NCBI RefSeq assembly: GCF_013409255.1
Contig: NZ_JACCAS010000001.1
Location: 4,588,001 to 4,652,000, forward strand
DNA length: 64,000 nucleotides
Source of the DNA: Paraburkholderia bryophila
GTDB lineage: Bacteria > Pseudomonadota > Gammaproteobacteria > Burkholderiales > Burkholderiaceae
Direction of reading: 5' to 3'
Position 1 is the stretch's first letter, and every line of letters begins with the position of its first letter. The translations under genes and the position numbers were made by a program. This document shows positions 1 through 11,524 of the stretch, piece after piece. The notes below the pieces were generated by a model. It was not told the DNA's origin and ran no database searches. It saw nothing but the letters and a program-made list of their open reading frames with translations.

Positions 1-2
1 GC

Positions 3-557
3 GGTCTCGATTATTACAATCTGACCGTGTTCGAATGGGTGACCGACAAGCTGGGCGCGCAAGGCACCGTTGCTGCAGGCGGCCGTTACGATCCGCTGAT
101 CGAGCAGCTCGGCGGCAAGCCGACCGGCGCGTGCGGTTGGGCAATGGGCGTCGAACGGATTCTTGAGTTGCTGAAAGAAGATCAGCTCGTGCCGGAAGAC
201 GAAGGTTGCGACGTCTACGTTGTCCATCAGGGCGACGCGGCGCGCGAGCAGGCCTTCATCATCGCTGAGCGGTTGCGTGATACGGGTCTCGACGTGATTC
301 TGCATTGCAGCGCCGACGGTCAAACCGCCAGCTTCAAATCGCAGATGAAGCGTGCGGATTCGAGCGGCGCGGCCTTCGCGGTGGTGCTCGGCGAAGACGA
401 AATCGCGAACGGTACGGTCGGCGTCAAGGCGCTGCGCGACACGAGTAATGGCGCGGGTAACGGCGGTAAGAGCGAGCAACAGAACGTGCCTGCCGAAGAC
501 TTGACCGAATTTCTAATCAATGCGATGGTTGCAACCGCCGAAGACGGCGACGACTGA
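3..557 (+). CDS. hisS: Histidyl-tRNA synthetase, C-terminal part (partial)
   Basis: This is the 3' end of a gene that begins before the window; the open frame runs from base 3 to a TGA at 555-557 (184 codons visible). The protein charges tRNA-His with histidine in the cytoplasm. The visible part opens with the class II synthetase catalytic-core strand [12 protein letters not shown], then [13 protein letters not shown] and GWAMGVERI (motif 3 region), and ends with the anticodon-binding domain (DVYVVHQGD, then [13 protein letters not shown] and FAVVLGEDE). It heads a same-strand series with a YfgM-like gene and bamB, the usual Burkholderiaceae order. The identity is secure; only the start is missing. 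Confidence 0.96.
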   Translation, partial: GLDYYNLTVFEWVTDKLGAQGTVAAGGRYDPLIEQLGGKPTGACGWAMGVERILELLKEDQLVPEDEGCDVYVVHQGDAAREQAFIIAERLRDTGLDVILHCSADGQTASFKSQMKRADSSGAAFAVVLGEDEIANGTVGVKALRDTSNGAGNGGKSEQQNVPAEDLTEFLINAMVATAEDGDD

Positions 558-634
558 TCGCGATGTCGTCGAGCCCTTTGGCTCCTGACTGGCTCGACAA
601 GCACACGTATCAAGAAAGAGGAAATCGCCGGGCG

Positions 635-1264
635 ATGAGTTACCACGACGAACAAGAATCGATAGAAAGTCTGAAGGCATGGTGGACGCAATGGGGCAAT
701 GCAACCACATGGATCGTGCTGGTGGTCCTGGTTGCGGCTGCTGGCTGGAACGGCTGGAATTTCTGGCAGCGGCGCCAGGCGGCGGAAGCTGCCGTGCTGT
801 ATGACCAGGTCCAGCAAGCCGTGGCTTCGGGCGACAAGGCGAAGGTCACGCGCGTCGCCACCGACATGGAAGACAAGTTCAGCGGCACCGCGTACGCGCA
901 GATGACGGCGTTGGGCGCGGCCAAGGCGCTGTACACCGCGGGCGACGAAGCCGGTGCGAAGGCCCAGTTGCAATGGACCATCGATCACGCGAAAGACGAC
1001 GAGTTCAAGCAGATCGCCAGGTTGCGCTTTGCTTCGCTGTTGCTCGACGACAAGGCTTACGACCAGGGCCTGGCGCTGCTCGCCGAACCGCAGTCCGACG
1101 CCTTCAAGGGTCTCGTAGCGAATGGCCGTGGCGACCTGCTGGCCGCCCAGGGCAAGCGTGACGATGCACGTACGGCCTACAAGCTCGCGCTCGACTCGCT
1201 GTCGAAAACCGATAGCTCGGCACGTCAGTTGATCCAGTTCAAGCTGGATGCACTGGGCGGCTGA
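635..1264 (+). CDS. yfgM: YfgM-family membrane-anchored tetratricopeptide protein
   Basis: A 209-residue protein starting MSYHDEQESIESLKAWW, with one transmembrane segment at about residues 25-45 (TWIVLVVLVAAAGWNGW) and a periplasmic helical TPR-like domain rich in Ala, Lys and Asp. In enterobacteria YfgM binds the SecYEG translocon and periplasmic chaperones; the same role is inferred here from family and position. It lies between hisS and bamB, as in most proteobacteria. An in-frame start at 563 would add 24 residues unlike the family, and the ATG at 635 after AAGAGGAAAT fits better. The family is clear; the function is by homology only. Confidence 0.88.
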   Translation: MSYHDEQESIESLKAWWTQWGNATTWIVLVVLVAAAGWNGWNFWQRRQAAEAAVLYDQVQQAVASGDKAKVTRVATDMEDKFSGTAYAQMTALGAAKALYTAGDEAGAKAQLQWTIDHAKDDEFKQIARLRFASLLLDDKAYDQGLALLAEPQSDAFKGLVANGRGDLLAAQGKRDDARTAYKLALDSLSKTDSSARQLIQFKLDALGG

Positions 1265-1327
1265 TCGCGCCGCATGCCACGACCAACCGGTCTCCTTTAA
1301 TCCATTTCCTGAATGCTTCGTCCACCG

Positions 1328-2473
1328 ATGAATCTGCTGAAACGTTACGCTGTGCCCGTTGCCTGTGCGATGACCGTGCTCACCCTGGCGGCTTGCTCAT
1401 CCACGAAAGACGAACGCCGCGTGCCGACGCCGCTGACCGAGTTCAAGCCCGTGCTCGACGTGCAGCAGGCCTGGAAGGCGAGTGTCGGCAAGGCGGGCCG
1501 TTATCTGTTTTCGCCGGTCGCGGTTGGCAACGCCGTGTATGCGGCGGGTGCGAACGGTTCGGTCGCGAAGATCGACGCGCAAACCGGCAAGGACATCTGG
1601 CGTGTGAAGCTGCATGACGATTTGTCGGCGGGCGTCGGTAGCGACGGCACGCTGGCTGCGGTCGGCGGCCTGAAGGGCGACGTCTACGTGCTCGGCGCGG
1701 ACGGCAAGCAGTTGTGGACCGCCAAGGCGCCGGGCGAAATCATCTCGCCGCCGCTGGTCGGCAACGGCCTCGTGGTGGTGCGCACGGTCGACGGTCAGAT
1801 CGTCGCGTTCAACGCGCAAACCGGCGAGCAGAAGTGGAACTATCGCAATCGCGCGGTACCGCTGAACCTGCGCGTATCGTCGGGTATGACGTTCGCGGGC
1901 GACGCGGCGGTGCTGGCCGGTTTCCCGGGCGGCTCGTTCGCGGCCATCAATCTGCAAACCGGCGACAACTACTGGCAGACGCCGGTGTCGTATCCGAAGG
2001 GCGTGACGGAAGTGGAGCGTATCAACGACGTGACCGGTCCGCCCACGCTGGTCGGTTCGGAAACCTGCGCGGTGACGTTCCAGGGCCAGATTGGCTGTTT
2101 CGACGCGAACTCGGGCCGGGCGCTGTGGGAGAAGGCGTTCTCGAGCACGAGCGGTCTGGCGCAGGATGACCGCGCGGTCGTCGCGGCTGACGACTGGTCG
2201 GTCGTCTCGGCGTTCGATGTCACCAGCGGCGCGCCGCTGTGGAAGAACGACAAGCTGAAGAACCGCGAACTCGGCGTGCCGTACCTGCTGGGCCGTGCCG
2301 CTGTGCTGGGCGACTATCAGGGTTACGTGCACTTCCTGTCGCGCGACGACGGCACGCTCGTCGCCCGTGTGAAGACCGACGGCAGCCCGATCACCGCGGC
2401 GCCGGTGTTGGCCGGCGATACGCTGGTCGTGCTGACGCACGACGGTGACCTGTACGGCTACCGCCCGCGTTAA
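1328..2473 (+). CDS. bamB: Outer membrane assembly lipoprotein BamB
   Basis: A 381-residue lipoprotein of the BAM complex, which inserts beta-barrel proteins into the outer membrane. The ATG at 1328 gives a good lipoprotein signal (MNLLKRYAVPVACAMTVLTLAAC) with the acylated Cys at residue 23; an ATG five codons upstream is also possible. The rest shows repeated beta-propeller blades with Ala-x-Asn-Ala-Gln-Thr-Gly-Glu/Lys turns (for example VAFNAQTGEQKW, AAINLQTGDNYW, DVTSGAPLW), typical of the PQQ-like eight-bladed propeller. It follows the YfgM-like gene by 63 bp and is likely cotranscribed. Confidence 0.95.
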   Translation: MNLLKRYAVPVACAMTVLTLAACSSTKDERRVPTPLTEFKPVLDVQQAWKASVGKAGRYLFSPVAVGNAVYAAGANGSVAKIDAQTGKDIWRVKLHDDLSAGVGSDGTLAAVGGLKGDVYVLGADGKQLWTAKAPGEIISPPLVGNGLVVVRTVDGQIVAFNAQTGEQKWNYRNRAVPLNLRVSSGMTFAGDAAVLAGFPGGSFAAINLQTGDNYWQTPVSYPKGVTEVERINDVTGPPTLVGSETCAVTFQGQIGCFDANSGRALWEKAFSSTSGLAQDDRAVVAADDWSVVSAFDVTSGAPLWKNDKLKNRELGVPYLLGRAAVLGDYQGYVHFLSRDDGTLVARVKTDGSPITAAPVLAGDTLVVLTHDGDLYGYRPR

Positions 2474-2504
2474 GCGCGCAGGCAAGTCGCCGAGTTGCCG
2501 TTTA

Positions 2505-2537
2505 GCGCGCACGCCGGCATTGCCGGCCGTGCGCGTT
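2505..2537 (+). terminator. Stem-loop after bamB
   Basis: GCGCACGCCGGC is followed after a short loop by GCCGGCCGTGCGC (2507-2534), a strong hairpin with one bulge, then GTTTCTGT. The T-run is poor, so this may be a weak intrinsic terminator or only an RNA-stabilising structure. Confidence 0.4.
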
Positions 2538-2947
2538 TCTGTAGGAATCGAGCAGTAGAGCAAGTAGAAGAATTACGCCGGACTGGCTGGTCCGGCAAGT
2601 CGGATCAGGAAATGGTCAATGCGCCGCAGAGGCATCGCGCGCGTGGCCATCGGTGGCTGCTTGCGGCGCCACCGTCGGCGGTTGCTCCGCAGGTCGTCAG
2701 AGATTTCGCAGAGCACCGTCAGCTCGCAGGCGTGCGAGCCGTCGAGCAGGAAAGACTTAACCTGGCGGCCCATTGGCGCCGCCCCAACCAGCCAAACTCC
2801 CGTCCGCCCGGGTGCGCAAATTGACAGCGTATCCGGGGCCGGTCGAATTCGTGATAATTTTCGTCAAACGCTGCCGTGTAGCGGCCGCATGGCGTCGCTA
2901 CGCGGGCGGTCGATTTCGATCCCGCGTTTCACCGTGAACAACATCTG
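2538..2947. other. 410-bp intergenic region before der
   Basis: I see no convincing gene here: open frames on either strand are GC-biased shadows without a ribosome-binding site. It may hold the der promoter. A TTGACA occurs at 2821-2826 and a GATAAT at 2853-2858, but they are 26 bp apart and so cannot be one sigma70 promoter. Nothing else stands out. Confidence 0.35.
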
Positions 2948-4285
2948 ATGAAACCCGTTATTGCCCTCGTTGGGCGCCCCAATGTGGGGAAATCCACGCT
3001 ATTCAACCGGCTCACGCGTTCGCGTGACGCGCTGGTTGCCGACCTGCCCGGTCTCACCCGCGATCGCCACTATGGCGAAGGGCGCGCCGGCGACCGGCCG
3101 TATCTGGTCGTCGATACCGGCGGCTTCGAGCCGGTCGCGAAAGAAGGCATCATGCACGAGATGGCGCGTCAAACGCGCCAGGCGGTCGAGGAATCGGACA
3201 TCGTCGTGTTCATCTGCGACGGTCGTAACGGCCTTGCGCCGCAGGACAAGACCATCGCCGATTACCTGCGCAAGGTCGGCCGGCCGATTTTCCTCGTCGT
3301 CAACAAGGCGGAGGGGATGAAGTACAGCAACGTCGCCGCCGACTTCTACGAACTCGGCCTCGGCGACCCGCGCGCAATTTCGTCCGCGCACGGCGATGGC
3401 GTGACCGAAATGATCAACGAAGCGCTCGAGGTCGCCTACGCGGGCCAGCCGGAAGAGAGCGACGAAGAGAAAGCGGCGCACGGCGTGAAGATCGCGATCG
3501 TCGGCCGCCCGAACGTGGGTAAGTCGACGCTGATCAATTCGCTGGTCGGCGAAGAACGCGTGATCGCATTCGACATGCCCGGCACCACGCGCGATTCGAT
3601 CTACGTCGACTTCGAACGCCAGGGCAAGCCGTACACGCTGATCGACACGGCCGGCCTGCGCCGTCGCGGCAAAGTGTTCGAGGCGATCGAGAAGTTCTCG
3701 GTGGTGAAAACACTGCAGTCGATCTCCGACGCGAACGTCGTGATCCTGCTGCTCGACGCGCGCCAGGACATTTCGGAACAAGATGCGCACATTGCCGGCT
3801 TCGTGGTCGAGCAGGGCCGCGCGCTGGTGGTAGGCGTGAACAAGTGGGACGGACTCGATTCGCATGTGCGCGAGCGCACCAAGGCCGACCTCGAGCGCAA
3901 ACTAAAATTTCTCGACTTTGCGAAATTCCACTTCATTTCCGCGACGGAAAACACGGGGATTGGCCCGTTGATGCGCTCGGTGGACGACGCGTACAAGGCT
4001 GCGATGGCCAAGCTGCCGACGCCGAAGCTCACGCGCGCGCTGATCGAAGCGGTGGAGTTCCAGCAACCGCGTCGCCGCGGTCCGGTGCGTCCGAAACTGC
4101 GCTATGCGCACCAGGGCGGACAGAACCCGCCGCTCATCGTGATTCACGGTAACGCGCTCGATGCGATCACCGACACGTATAAACGCTACCTCGAAAACCG
4201 CTTCCGGGAAACTTTCAAGCTGATTGGGACTCCATTGCGCATAGAGTTCAGATCGTCGACGAACCCTTACGCGGACAAAGGCTGA
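2948..4285 (+). CDS. der: Ribosome assembly GTPase Der (EngA)
   Basis: A 445-residue GTPase that acts in late 50S ribosomal subunit assembly. Two tandem G domains are visible: the first has GRPNVGKST near residue 8, DTGGF and NKAEG; the second has GRPNVGKST near residue 187, DTAGLRRRG and NKWDG. A KH-like C-terminal domain follows ([21 protein letters not shown]). This double-G arrangement is unique to Der. It sits between bamB and hfq as in other betaproteobacteria. Confidence 0.98.
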   Translation: MKPVIALVGRPNVGKSTLFNRLTRSRDALVADLPGLTRDRHYGEGRAGDRPYLVVDTGGFEPVAKEGIMHEMARQTRQAVEESDIVVFICDGRNGLAPQDKTIADYLRKVGRPIFLVVNKAEGMKYSNVAADFYELGLGDPRAISSAHGDGVTEMINEALEVAYAGQPEESDEEKAAHGVKIAIVGRPNVGKSTLINSLVGEERVIAFDMPGTTRDSIYVDFERQGKPYTLIDTAGLRRRGKVFEAIEKFSVVKTLQSISDANVVILLLDARQDISEQDAHIAGFVVEQGRALVVGVNKWDGLDSHVRERTKADLERKLKFLDFAKFHFISATENTGIGPLMRSVDDAYKAAMAKLPTPKLTRALIEAVEFQQPRRRGPVRPKLRYAHQGGQNPPLIVIHGNALDAITDTYKRYLENRFRETFKLIGTPLRIEFRSSTNPYADKG

Positions 4286-4438
4286 ACTTAGGCTGAAAGC
4301 CGCGTGTGTGCTGGGTTTGGCCGCCTGGCCAGGCCCGTCGCGCAAAAATGAAAATCGGCTATAGTGTAGCGGTTGACGGCGGATCTCTTTTTCTTCGTCG
4401 TCAATTCAGTCAACCTGCAAAAAAATACGGAGTTTGCT

Positions 4439-4675
4439 ATGAGCAACAAAGGGCAATTGTTACAAGACCCGTTTTTGAACGCACTGCGTAAAGAGCATGT
4501 GCCGGTGTCGATCTACCTGGTCAACGGCATCAAGCTTCAAGGGAACATCGAATCGTTCGACCAGTACGTCGTGTTGCTCCGGAATACGGTCACCCAGATG
4601 GTCTACAAGCACGCAATCTCCACGGTCGTGCCAGCCCGTCCGGTGAATTTCCACCCGGATTCCGAACAGTCCTAA
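4439..4675 (+). CDS. hfq: RNA chaperone Hfq
   Basis: A 78-residue Sm-like protein that forms a hexamer and helps small RNAs pair with mRNAs. Sm1 ([20 protein letters not shown]) and Sm2 ([11 protein letters not shown], with the conserved YKHA) are intact; Gln8, Phe42 and the proximal-face KH pair are present. The start [14 protein letters not shown] matches Hfq exactly and follows a weak CGGAG site. The C-terminal tail is short, as in other Burkholderiaceae. It is followed by hflX, the classic pairing. Confidence 0.98.
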   Translation: MSNKGQLLQDPFLNALRKEHVPVSIYLVNGIKLQGNIESFDQYVVLLRNTVTQMVYKHAISTVVPARPVNFHPDSEQS

Positions 4676-4734
4676 CCCCTCGTCGCGGCCGGCGTAGCGT
4701 CGCCCGTTGGCGATCACTCCCGGCCGCCTCAATT

Positions 4735-5922
4735 TTGATACCCTCCAATTTGATCAATGCAGCGCTTGTCGGCATCGACTTCGGTAAGATCGATTTCGAA
4801 GCCAGCCTGGAAGAACTCAGTCTGCTCGCGCAAAGCGCGGGCGCGAATCCCTTAGTCACCCTCACCGGGCGCCGGTCCAGTCCGGACGCGAAGATGTTCG
4901 TCGGCAGCGGCAAAGCCGAAGAACTGCGTCTCGCGTGTGAGGCGAACGACATCGAACTCGTCATTTTCAATCATGCTCTGGCGCCTGCGCAGCAGCGCAA
5001 TCTGGAGCAAGCGCTTAACCGGCGCGTGATCGATCGCACCAGCCTGATCCTCGACATTTTTGCGCAACGCGCCCGCAGCCACGAAGGCAAGTTGCAGGTG
5101 GAGCTCGCGCAGTTGCAGTATCTGTCGACGCGACTAATCCGCGCATGGACCCACCTTGAGCGGCAGAAAGGCGGTATCGGTTTGCGCGGTCCTGGTGAAA
5201 CGCAGCTCGAAACCGACCGCCGTTTGATCGGCGAGCGCATCAAGGCGCTCAAGACGCGGCTCGAAAAATTGCGTCGTCAGCATGGCACGCAGCGCCGCGC
5301 GCGCAGCCGCAATCAGACCATGTCGGTATCGCTGGTCGGCTATACGAACGCTGGTAAATCCACGCTGTTCAACGCGCTCACGAAGGCCCAGGCCTACGCC
5401 GCCGACCAGTTGTTCGCGACGCTGGATACGACCTCGCGGCGCGTCTATCTGGGCGATGAAGCGGGGCAGGTGGTGGTGTCCGATACGGTCGGCTTCATCC
5501 GTGAATTGCCTCACCAACTGGTGGCGGCATTCCGCGCCACGCTCGAGGAAACCATTCACGCCGACCTGCTGTTGCATGTGGTCGACGCGTCGAGCGCGGT
5601 GCGGCTCGATCAGATCGATCAGGTGAACGAGGTGTTGCACGCGATCGGCGCGGACAATGTCCGTCAGGTGCTGGTGTTCAACAAGATCGACGCGGTGCCG
5701 GAGTTGGCGGCCCGTGGCGACGCGGTTGAGCGGGATGAGTATGGTAATATTTCGCGCGTCTTTTTGAGCGCGCGCACGGGGCAAGGTCTGGATACATTGC
5801 GCGCTGCTATCGCTGAGATCGCTACTGCCGAACCTCTTCCCGACACGCATCTCGATCTGTCGGAAGAAGACCGGTCGGCAGTTCCGCGCGACGACCGCAA
5901 GGTCCCAGAACTCGGGCACTGA
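4735..5922 (+). CDS. hflX: Ribosome-associated GTPase HflX
   Basis: A 395-residue GTPase that splits stalled or stressed 70S ribosomes. The N-terminal HflX domain has the glycine-rich stretch KGGIGLRGPGETQLETDRR near residue 145, and the G domain has GYTNAGKST, DTVGFIRELPH and NKID. The best start is the TTG at 4735 (reading Met-Ile-Pro-Ser-Asn-Leu-Ile-Asn); another TTG lies five codons on, and no ATG fits the family alignment. It lies 59 bp after hfq and 49 bp before hflK. Confidence 0.95.
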   Translation: MIPSNLINAALVGIDFGKIDFEASLEELSLLAQSAGANPLVTLTGRRSSPDAKMFVGSGKAEELRLACEANDIELVIFNHALAPAQQRNLEQALNRRVIDRTSLILDIFAQRARSHEGKLQVELAQLQYLSTRLIRAWTHLERQKGGIGLRGPGETQLETDRRLIGERIKALKTRLEKLRRQHGTQRRARSRNQTMSVSLVGYTNAGKSTLFNALTKAQAYAADQLFATLDTTSRRVYLGDEAGQVVVSDTVGFIRELPHQLVAAFRATLEETIHADLLLHVVDASSAVRLDQIDQVNEVLHAIGADNVRQVLVFNKIDAVPELAARGDAVERDEYGNISRVFLSARTGQGLDTLRAAIAEIATAEPLPDTHLDLSEEDRSAVPRDDRKVPELGH

Positions 5923-5971
5923 CCCGTTCCAATTGCACTGACCCGCTGTCTACTCTGGTGAACGAACACAG

Positions 5972-7384
5972 GTGAACGATTACAACGAGCGGAGTATCTG
6001 GCTGCGCATGCGCGCCATGCTTTCACTGAACGATCCGCGCTGGGGCCGGGGCGACGGCAATGGCGACCGGCAACGGCCGAACGAACCCAAGCGTCCGCCG
6101 ACCAAAGACGGCGAAGGTCCGCCCGATCTCGACGAAATGTGGCGTGATTTCAACCGTCGTCTGAGCCGCGTGTTCGGCCGCAAGGGCGGCGGCGGTACGG
6201 GCGGTGGCCGGCCGGATAATGGCCGCGGCGCACGCATCGGCGTGGGCATCGTGATCGGCGTGCTGGTGGCCGTTTATCTCGGCAGCGGTGTGTTCGTTGT
6301 GCAAGACGGACAAGCCGGCGTCGTGATGCAATTCGGCAAGTATCGCTACACCGCCGGGCAGGGTGTGCATTGGCGTCTGCCGTATCCGTTCGAAGCGCAT
6401 GAGCTCGTCAATATCGGCCAGATCCGTCAGGTCGAGATCGGCCGCAACAACGTGGTGCGTCTCGCGAACGTGAAAGACGCGTCGATGCTCACGCACGACG
6501 CGGATATCGTCGACGTGCGCTTCGCGGTGCAGTACCAGGTGCGCAAGCCGACGGACTATCTGTTCCGCAGCACCGATCCCGATCAAAGCGTGATGCAGGC
6601 CGCCCAGGCGGCAGTGCGTAGCATCGTCGGTGCGCGCAGCACCAGCGAGATTCTCGATCAGGATCGCGAAACGATTCGCCAGCAACTGATGGCGTCGATC
6701 CAGCAATCCCTGGATGAATATCAGTCGGGCCTCGCGGTGACCGGCGTGACGATTCAGGGCGTGCAGGTACCCGACCAGGTGCAGGCCGCGTTCGACGACG
6801 CCGCCAAGGTGCGTCAGGAAAACGATCGCGCCAAACGCGACGCGCAGGCCTATGCGGCGGATCTGCTGCCGCGCGCGCAAGCCGACGTGACGCGTCAGAT
6901 CGACGAGGCGAAGACCTACAGCGACAAAACCGTCGCTCAGGCGCAAGGCGACGCCGAGCGCTTCAAGCAGGTCTACGCACAGTACTCGAAAGCGCCCGCT
7001 GTGATTCGCGAGCGCATGTACCTGGAAACCATGCAGCAGATCTATTCGAATACGACCAAGGTGTTTGTGGACAGCAAGAGCGGCAACAACGTGCTGTATC
7101 TGCCGCTCGACAAGCTGGTCGAGCAGACCCGCCAGCGTGTGGCCGATGCCGCAGTCGCTGCGTCGGGCGCTTCGGCGGCTGCCGCATCGCAAGGGGCGGG
7201 TGGTGCCGCTTCGCCGTCCGCGGCGCCGTCGGTTGCTCCGTCGGCCGCCGCGCCGGGCAGCGTGGCCTCCGCACCCGCCGCTGCCGTGGCTGCAACGCCC
7301 GCCAGTCAGGCTGCAGCCAGCAGCGACGCGCTGCGTTCACGCGACTCCTTCCGCAGCCGTATGCGCGAAGACGACGTTCAATAA
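5972..7384 (+). CDS. hflK: FtsH protease regulator HflK
   Basis: A 470-residue inner-membrane SPFH/band-7 protein that with HflC forms a large periplasmic cage around the FtsH protease. It has a Gly/Arg/Pro-rich cytoplasmic N-terminus, one transmembrane helix at about residues 89-109 (IGVGIVIGVLVAVYLGSGVFVV), the SPFH domain (VQDGQAGVVMQFGKY), coiled coils around residues 270-330, and an Ala/Ser/Pro-rich C-terminal tail of about 80 residues. The GTG at 5972 is chosen; ATGs at 6008 and 6017 are alternatives. hflC starts 12 bp later. Confidence 0.95.
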   Translation: MNDYNERSIWLRMRAMLSLNDPRWGRGDGNGDRQRPNEPKRPPTKDGEGPPDLDEMWRDFNRRLSRVFGRKGGGGTGGGRPDNGRGARIGVGIVIGVLVAVYLGSGVFVVQDGQAGVVMQFGKYRYTAGQGVHWRLPYPFEAHELVNIGQIRQVEIGRNNVVRLANVKDASMLTHDADIVDVRFAVQYQVRKPTDYLFRSTDPDQSVMQAAQAAVRSIVGARSTSEILDQDRETIRQQLMASIQQSLDEYQSGLAVTGVTIQGVQVPDQVQAAFDDAAKVRQENDRAKRDAQAYAADLLPRAQADVTRQIDEAKTYSDKTVAQAQGDAERFKQVYAQYSKAPAVIRERMYLETMQQIYSNTTKVFVDSKSGNNVLYLPLDKLVEQTRQRVADAAVAASGASAAAASQGAGGAASPSAAPSVAPSAAAPGSVASAPAAAVAATPASQAAASSDALRSRDSFRSRMREDDVQ

Positions 7385-7396
7385 GGAGCGCACAAC

Positions 7397-8299
7397 ATGA
7401 ACAAGATCATTGCGCTCGTCGTGGCTGTCGTCATCGTGCTGTTCGCGGCGTCGTCGACGGTATTCGTTGTCGATCAGCGGCATTTGGCGGTGTTGTCGTC
7501 GCATGGCGACTCGGCGCCGACGCTGCTCGGCCCCGGCTTGCACGTCAAACTGCCGCCGCCGTTGCAAACCGTCACGCTGGTCGATAACCGCATTCAGTCG
7601 CTCGACGCGCCGGACGAAGACCGTTACGTCACGTCCGACAAAACCGATCTGCTGGCCAATCCGGTCGTCAAATATCGTGTCACCGATCCGCTGAAGCTGA
7701 TCGCAGAAACCAAGGGCGATGTGCAAAGCCTGCCGGACCGTCTGGCGCTGCTGTCGCGCAGCGCGCTCGGCGACGCATTCGGCAAGGTCACGCTGTCCGA
7801 CGCGCTGGCCAAACAGCAGGCCGTCGCCGACGAAGCACGTGGCGCGATGGACAAGGCCGCGGCTTCGCTGGGCGTGTCGGTCGTCGACGTGCAACTGACG
7901 CGCGTCGATTTCCCGGCAGCCATGGCCGACTCGGTCTACAAGCGGATGATCGCCGCCCGCGAGCAGATCGCGGCCGACGAGCGCGCCAAGGGCACCGCCG
8001 AAGCCGACCAGATCAAGGCGGAAGCGGTGGGCCAGCAGCAGGCGATTCTCGCGGACGGCTACCGTCAGGCGCAGACCATCAAGGGCGAGGGCGATGCGAA
8101 GGCCGCGGAAATCGCTGCCGAAGCGTATGGCGCCGACCCGCAGTTCTACCAGTTCTATCAAAGCATGCAGGCGTACAAGAACACCTTCAAACCGGGCGAT
8201 GTGATCGTGGTCGACCCGAGCAGCGAGTTCTTCCGCTTCATGCGTAGCCCGACCGGCGGCACCGCCCCGGACGCTCCCGCGGTCCCGCGCAAACACTGA
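7397..8299 (+). CDS. hflC: FtsH protease regulator HflC
   Basis: A 300-residue partner of HflK in the membrane HflKC complex that modulates FtsH proteolysis. It has an N-terminal transmembrane helix (KIIALVVAVVIVLFAASSTVFVV), an SPFH domain and the coiled-coil stretch ERAKGTAEADQIKAEAVGQQ. AAGGAG precedes the ATG at a good distance. It shares the hflX-hflK-hflC operon and is followed by the small DUF2065 gene. Confidence 0.96.
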   Translation: MNKIIALVVAVVIVLFAASSTVFVVDQRHLAVLSSHGDSAPTLLGPGLHVKLPPPLQTVTLVDNRIQSLDAPDEDRYVTSDKTDLLANPVVKYRVTDPLKLIAETKGDVQSLPDRLALLSRSALGDAFGKVTLSDALAKQQAVADEARGAMDKAAASLGVSVVDVQLTRVDFPAAMADSVYKRMIAAREQIAADERAKGTAEADQIKAEAVGQQQAILADGYRQAQTIKGEGDAKAAEIAAEAYGADPQFYQFYQSMQAYKNTFKPGDVIVVDPSSEFFRFMRSPTGGTAPDAPAVPRKH

Positions 8300-8343
8300 T
8301 AACCGGAAGGCCGCGGCATCCGCATCGCGGCCTCTTGATTCGC

Positions 8344-8535
8344 ATGGATATAGCCGGCTCGTTACTGCTTGCGATCGCGTTGATGCTGATTATCGAGGGG
8401 ATGTTTCCCTTCGTTTTTCCGAGCGCCTGGCGCGACACGTTCCGTAAAATAGCGGAACGCCCGCCGCATCAGATTCGCGTCGGCGGGCTGATCGTGATGG
8501 CGCTTGGGCTGATCCTGCTGTTTATCGTGACCTGA
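8344..8535 (+). CDS. DUF2065 (YjeT-like) small membrane protein
   Basis: A 63-residue protein with two hydrophobic helices (residues 3-24 and 45-62) joined by a short polar loop with SAWRDTFRKIAERPPHQIR. This matches the DUF2065/YjeT family, which is regularly encoded right after hflC and has no established function. The ATG at 8344 is preferred over an in-frame ATT at 8335; there is no strong ribosome-binding site. Confidence 0.85.
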   Translation: MDIAGSLLLAIALMLIIEGMFPFVFPSAWRDTFRKIAERPPHQIRVGGLIVMALGLILLFIVT

Positions 8536-8779
8536 AGCGGTCCGTCCGGCGAAGCGGGCGCAGAAGGCTTAGGCCGCTGTGCGCTCGCCGTGTCGTGACC
8601 GCGTCTTTGCCTCGCGGACGCTGGCCTGCCGACTCGATCAGTCGGTACGCTGGCCGAAAATGCCTGTCGCGGGCTGCACCCACGCCTGCGATAGCCGCCA
8701 GAATCGAGCCGCCGCCCGCCATTCACATTCACTTACCGGCGCACCCAGTCGCCGTGTTCAACGTCGTAGGACTGTATCG

Positions 8780-9931
8780 ATGTCGACCTGGTTACTTCCC
8801 GAGAATATTGCCGACGTGCTGCCGTCGGAAGCCCGCAAGATCGAAGAACTGCGGCGCCATCTGCTGGACCGTTTTCGCTCGTACGGCTACGAGATGGTCA
8901 TGCCGCCGCTGCTCGAATACATCGAGTCGCTGCTGACCGGCGGAGGGCACGATCTGAATCTGCGCACCTTCAAGCTGGTCGATCAGTTATCCGGGCGCAC
9001 GCTCGGTCTGCGCGCCGACATCACGCCGCAGGTTGCGCGTATCGACGCGCACTTGCTGAACCGTCAGGGCGTGACGCGTCTTTGCTATGCGGGCAACGTC
9101 GCGCATACGCGGCCGCGCGGCCTGCATGCCACGCGCGAGCAGATCCAGATCGGCGCGGAAATTTACGGTCACGCCGGCCTCGAAGCTGACCTCGAAATCC
9201 AGCAACTGATGCTCGACGCGTTGCGTCTGGCCGGCCTCGCGAAAGTGCGGCTCGACTTGTGCCACGCGGGTGTGCTGGCCGCGCTGATCGAAGCGGAACC
9301 GGTCGCGGCGGAGTTGGGCCAGTCGCTCTACGACGCGCTTGCCGGCAAGGACGTGCCGCGCCTCGTCGAGCTGACCGCGAACCTCACGCCGGTCACGCGC
9401 GACGCGTTGCGCGCGCTGCCCGCGCTGTACGGCGACGCGTCGGTGCTCGCGGAAGCGCGCGCCCGTCTGCCGAACGCGCCGGCCATTTCGCGCGCGCTCG
9501 ACGATCTCGCGTTCCTCGCGAGCCAGGTGGATGGCGCCGAAGTGATGATCGATCTGGCGGATCTGCGCGGCTATGCGTACCACAGCGGCGTGATGTTCTC
9601 CGCGTACGTGGACGGCGTGCCGAACGCGGTGGCACGCGGCGGCCGTTACGACCACGTCGGACAGGCCTACGGCCGCGCGCGCGCGGCAACCGGCTTTTCG
9701 CTCGATCTGCGCGAAGTGGCGCGGATCTCGCCGGTCGAAGCACGCAGCAGCGCGATCCTCGCGCCGTGGCAGCACGACGACGCGTTGCGCGTCAGCGTCG
9801 CCGCATTGCGCGATGCCGGCGAAGTCGTGATCCAGGCGCTGCCGGGTCATGAACACGATCTGGATGAATTCGCTTTCGATCGCGTGTTGGTCGAACACAA
9901 CGGCGCATGGGTCGTCGAACCGCGCGCGTGA
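8780..9931 (+). CDS. hisZ: ATP phosphoribosyltransferase regulatory subunit HisZ
   Basis: A 383-residue class II synthetase-like protein without the HisRS anticodon-binding domain. It pairs with the short form of HisG to catalyse and regulate the first step of histidine synthesis. Visible features are [20 protein letters not shown], the motif 2-like [24 protein letters not shown], and [20 protein letters not shown] at the motif 3 position. It starts at the ATG at 8780. In the order hflC-DUF2065-hisZ-purA it is a typical betaproteobacterial arrangement. Confidence 0.95.
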   Translation: MSTWLLPENIADVLPSEARKIEELRRHLLDRFRSYGYEMVMPPLLEYIESLLTGGGHDLNLRTFKLVDQLSGRTLGLRADITPQVARIDAHLLNRQGVTRLCYAGNVAHTRPRGLHATREQIQIGAEIYGHAGLEADLEIQQLMLDALRLAGLAKVRLDLCHAGVLAALIEAEPVAAELGQSLYDALAGKDVPRLVELTANLTPVTRDALRALPALYGDASVLAEARARLPNAPAISRALDDLAFLASQVDGAEVMIDLADLRGYAYHSGVMFSAYVDGVPNAVARGGRYDHVGQAYGRARAATGFSLDLREVARISPVEARSSAILAPWQHDDALRVSVAALRDAGEVVIQALPGHEHDLDEFAFDRVLVEHNGAWVVEPRA

Positions 9932-9955
9932 GCGCGTTGAGGCGCGCTCACGCGC
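9924..9955 (+). other. Stem-loop across the hisZ stop codon
   Basis: GCGCGTGAGCGCG (9924-9936) and CGCGCTCACGCGC (9943-9955) form a perfect 13-bp stem with a 6-nt loop that contains the hisZ TGA. There is no T-run, so it is more likely an mRNA 3'-end stabiliser or pause site than an intrinsic terminator. Confidence 0.5.
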
Positions 9956-10126
9956 GCTTCGTCGGACCCGCCTGAGGTCTCACCTCAGCGCAACTCAGAA
10001 GGCGTCCAAAGTGTCGCCGGACCCCCGGCGCGGCCATCCGCCGCGCTGTTTTCGATATACCCACCATAACGTGCATACCGTTGAGCGGAAACGGAAAAAT
10101 TCGGAAGGTTCCGCGAACATAGGTAG

Positions 10127-11503
<1,377 letters not shown>

Positions 11504-11524
11504 GCGATGGTTCAAGGTGTACCC

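Noticed and set aside
1397..2563. A 388-codon open frame opposite bamB.
   Set aside because: It is the antisense shadow of bamB with the typical Arg/Val/Asp bias and no recognisable domain.
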